Source: Synechococcus sp. MW101C3 | GTDB taxonomy: Bacteria; Cyanobacteriota; Cyanobacteriia; PCC-6307; Cyanobiaceae | Reading direction: 5' to 3' | DNA length: 64,000 bases | Assembly: GCF_002252635.1 (NCBI RefSeq) | Contig: NZ_NQKX01000003.1 | Location: 248,001 to 312,000, forward strand | Notes under the pieces: model-generated | What the model saw: only the letters and a program-made list of their open reading frames with translations | Told to the model about the DNA's origin: nothing | Database searches by the model: none | Translations under genes and position numbers: made by a program | Shown: positions 63,648 to 64,000 of the stretch, piece after piece | How the letters are laid out: the number at the start of each line of letters is the position of its first letter | Numbering within the stretch: the stretch's first letter is position 1

Positions 63648-63744
63648 GCTGGAGCAGGCCGGGGGGCGTGGTTCATGGCAAAGCTCGAGGCCACAGGGAC
63701 TGCCGCGGGGCAGCAGCTCAGGCCAGTGCATCAGGGCAGCAAGC

Positions 63745-64000
63745 TCAAGGCAGTAAGGCCGGGCGGCTGAGCAGCGGCACCACCAGGGTCACGTAGTAGA
63801 AGACCACCGCTGGGGTGAACAGGTAGCTGTCAATGCGATCGAGGATGCCGCCGTGGCCGGGGATGGCATCACCGGAATCCTTCACCCCCGCGTCCCGCTT
63901 CATCATCGATTCGGTGAGATCACCAACCAGGGCGAACAGAGACACGATCGCGCCCAGCCCGCCGCCCACGGCCCACCCCCAGGGCCAGCCCAGCCAGAGC
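63745..64000 (-). CDS. cdsA: Phosphatidate cytidylyltransferase CdsA, 3' part
   Basis: Only the C-terminal 85 or so residues are visible; the gene runs off the right edge. CdsA makes CDP-diacylglycerol from phosphatidate and CTP in the membrane. The visible part has the family signature [29 protein letters not shown], with the lysine and aspartate residues for metal and CTP, and a last membrane helix ([13 protein letters not shown]). The stop is TGA at 63747-63745. Confidence 0.95.
   Translation of the reverse strand, partial: LWLGWPWGWAVGGGLGAIVSLFALVGDLTESMMKRDAGVKDSGDAIPGHGGILDRIDSYLFTPAVVFYYVTLVVPLLSRPALLP

Overview
The window looks like a chromosome segment of a GC-rich picocyanobacterium (Cyanobium or freshwater Synechococcus type). 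The evidence is psbY, a CyanoP/PsbP-like lipoprotein gene, the chlorophyll-cyclase factor ycf54, the carotene isomerase crtH, a type III glutamine synthetase, clpC, an enrichment of the octamer GCGATCGC (HIP1), and many conserved cyanobacterial genes of unknown function. It is ordinary, densely packed core chromosome. I see no prophage, insertion sequence, integrase, CRISPR array, rRNA gene or replication origin. One tRNA gene is present, for Lys with anticodon TTT.

Layout. 1-3,100: the 3' end of a shikimate dehydrogenase-family gene, a DUF3616 gene, about 840 bp without a recognisable gene, a GNAT gene and tRNA-Lys. 3,100-8,950: gamma-carbonic anhydrase, psbY overlapping trmFO, crtH, small conserved proteins, and a response regulator without a phosphoacceptor Asp. 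9,150-12,500: the grxD/bolA pair, a secreted helical protein, a PlsC-like acyltransferase, and pdxJ overlapping ycf54. 12,600-24,650: two small conserved proteins, a PP2A-type phosphoesterase, then recC-recB-recD with an MFS transporter gene overlapping recD. 24,800-34,300: glnN, a cupin, the RNA helicase deaD, a secreted protein, a 66-aa protein, an MsbA-type ABC exporter, a ParB-like protein and an LCP-family cell-wall enzyme. 34,300-41,100: a probable tripartite efflux locus with two half-size FUSC/ArAE proteins and a TolC protein in one coupled operon. A HlyD-type adaptor, a 64-aa membrane protein and a FAD oxidoreductase lie in a facing operon. 41,100-50,750: CyanoP, recR (no standard start codon visible), lipA, two overlapping GGDEF genes (one degenerate, one GGDEF-EAL), a PLP enzyme coupled to a FAD monooxygenase, a 780-bp gap and an E. 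coli GapA-like GAPDH. 50,700-58,000: a seven-gene leftward operon, lysA-cdaA-uppS-bioB-trhO-GST/DUF952-GNAT-like, divergent from rimI. 58,250-64,000: clpC with a clear terminator, a GldA-like dehydrogenase overlapping an alpha/beta hydrolase, a DUF2993 protein, and the 3' end of cdsA.

Many neighbours overlap by 1-4 bases (ATGA, GTGA, TTGA or TGATG junctions), so translational coupling is common and operon calls can be made from the sequence. Several genes have a TANNNT element a short distance upstream of the start. The points I rate most worth checking are the split FUSC efflux locus, the variant residues in signalling proteins (response regulator without Asp, GADAF diguanylate-cyclase domain, CdaA with RHL in place of RHR), the GST-DUF952 fusion, the recR start, and two short proteins that share an ENGEL motif. 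I did not find a system I could claim as wholly new.
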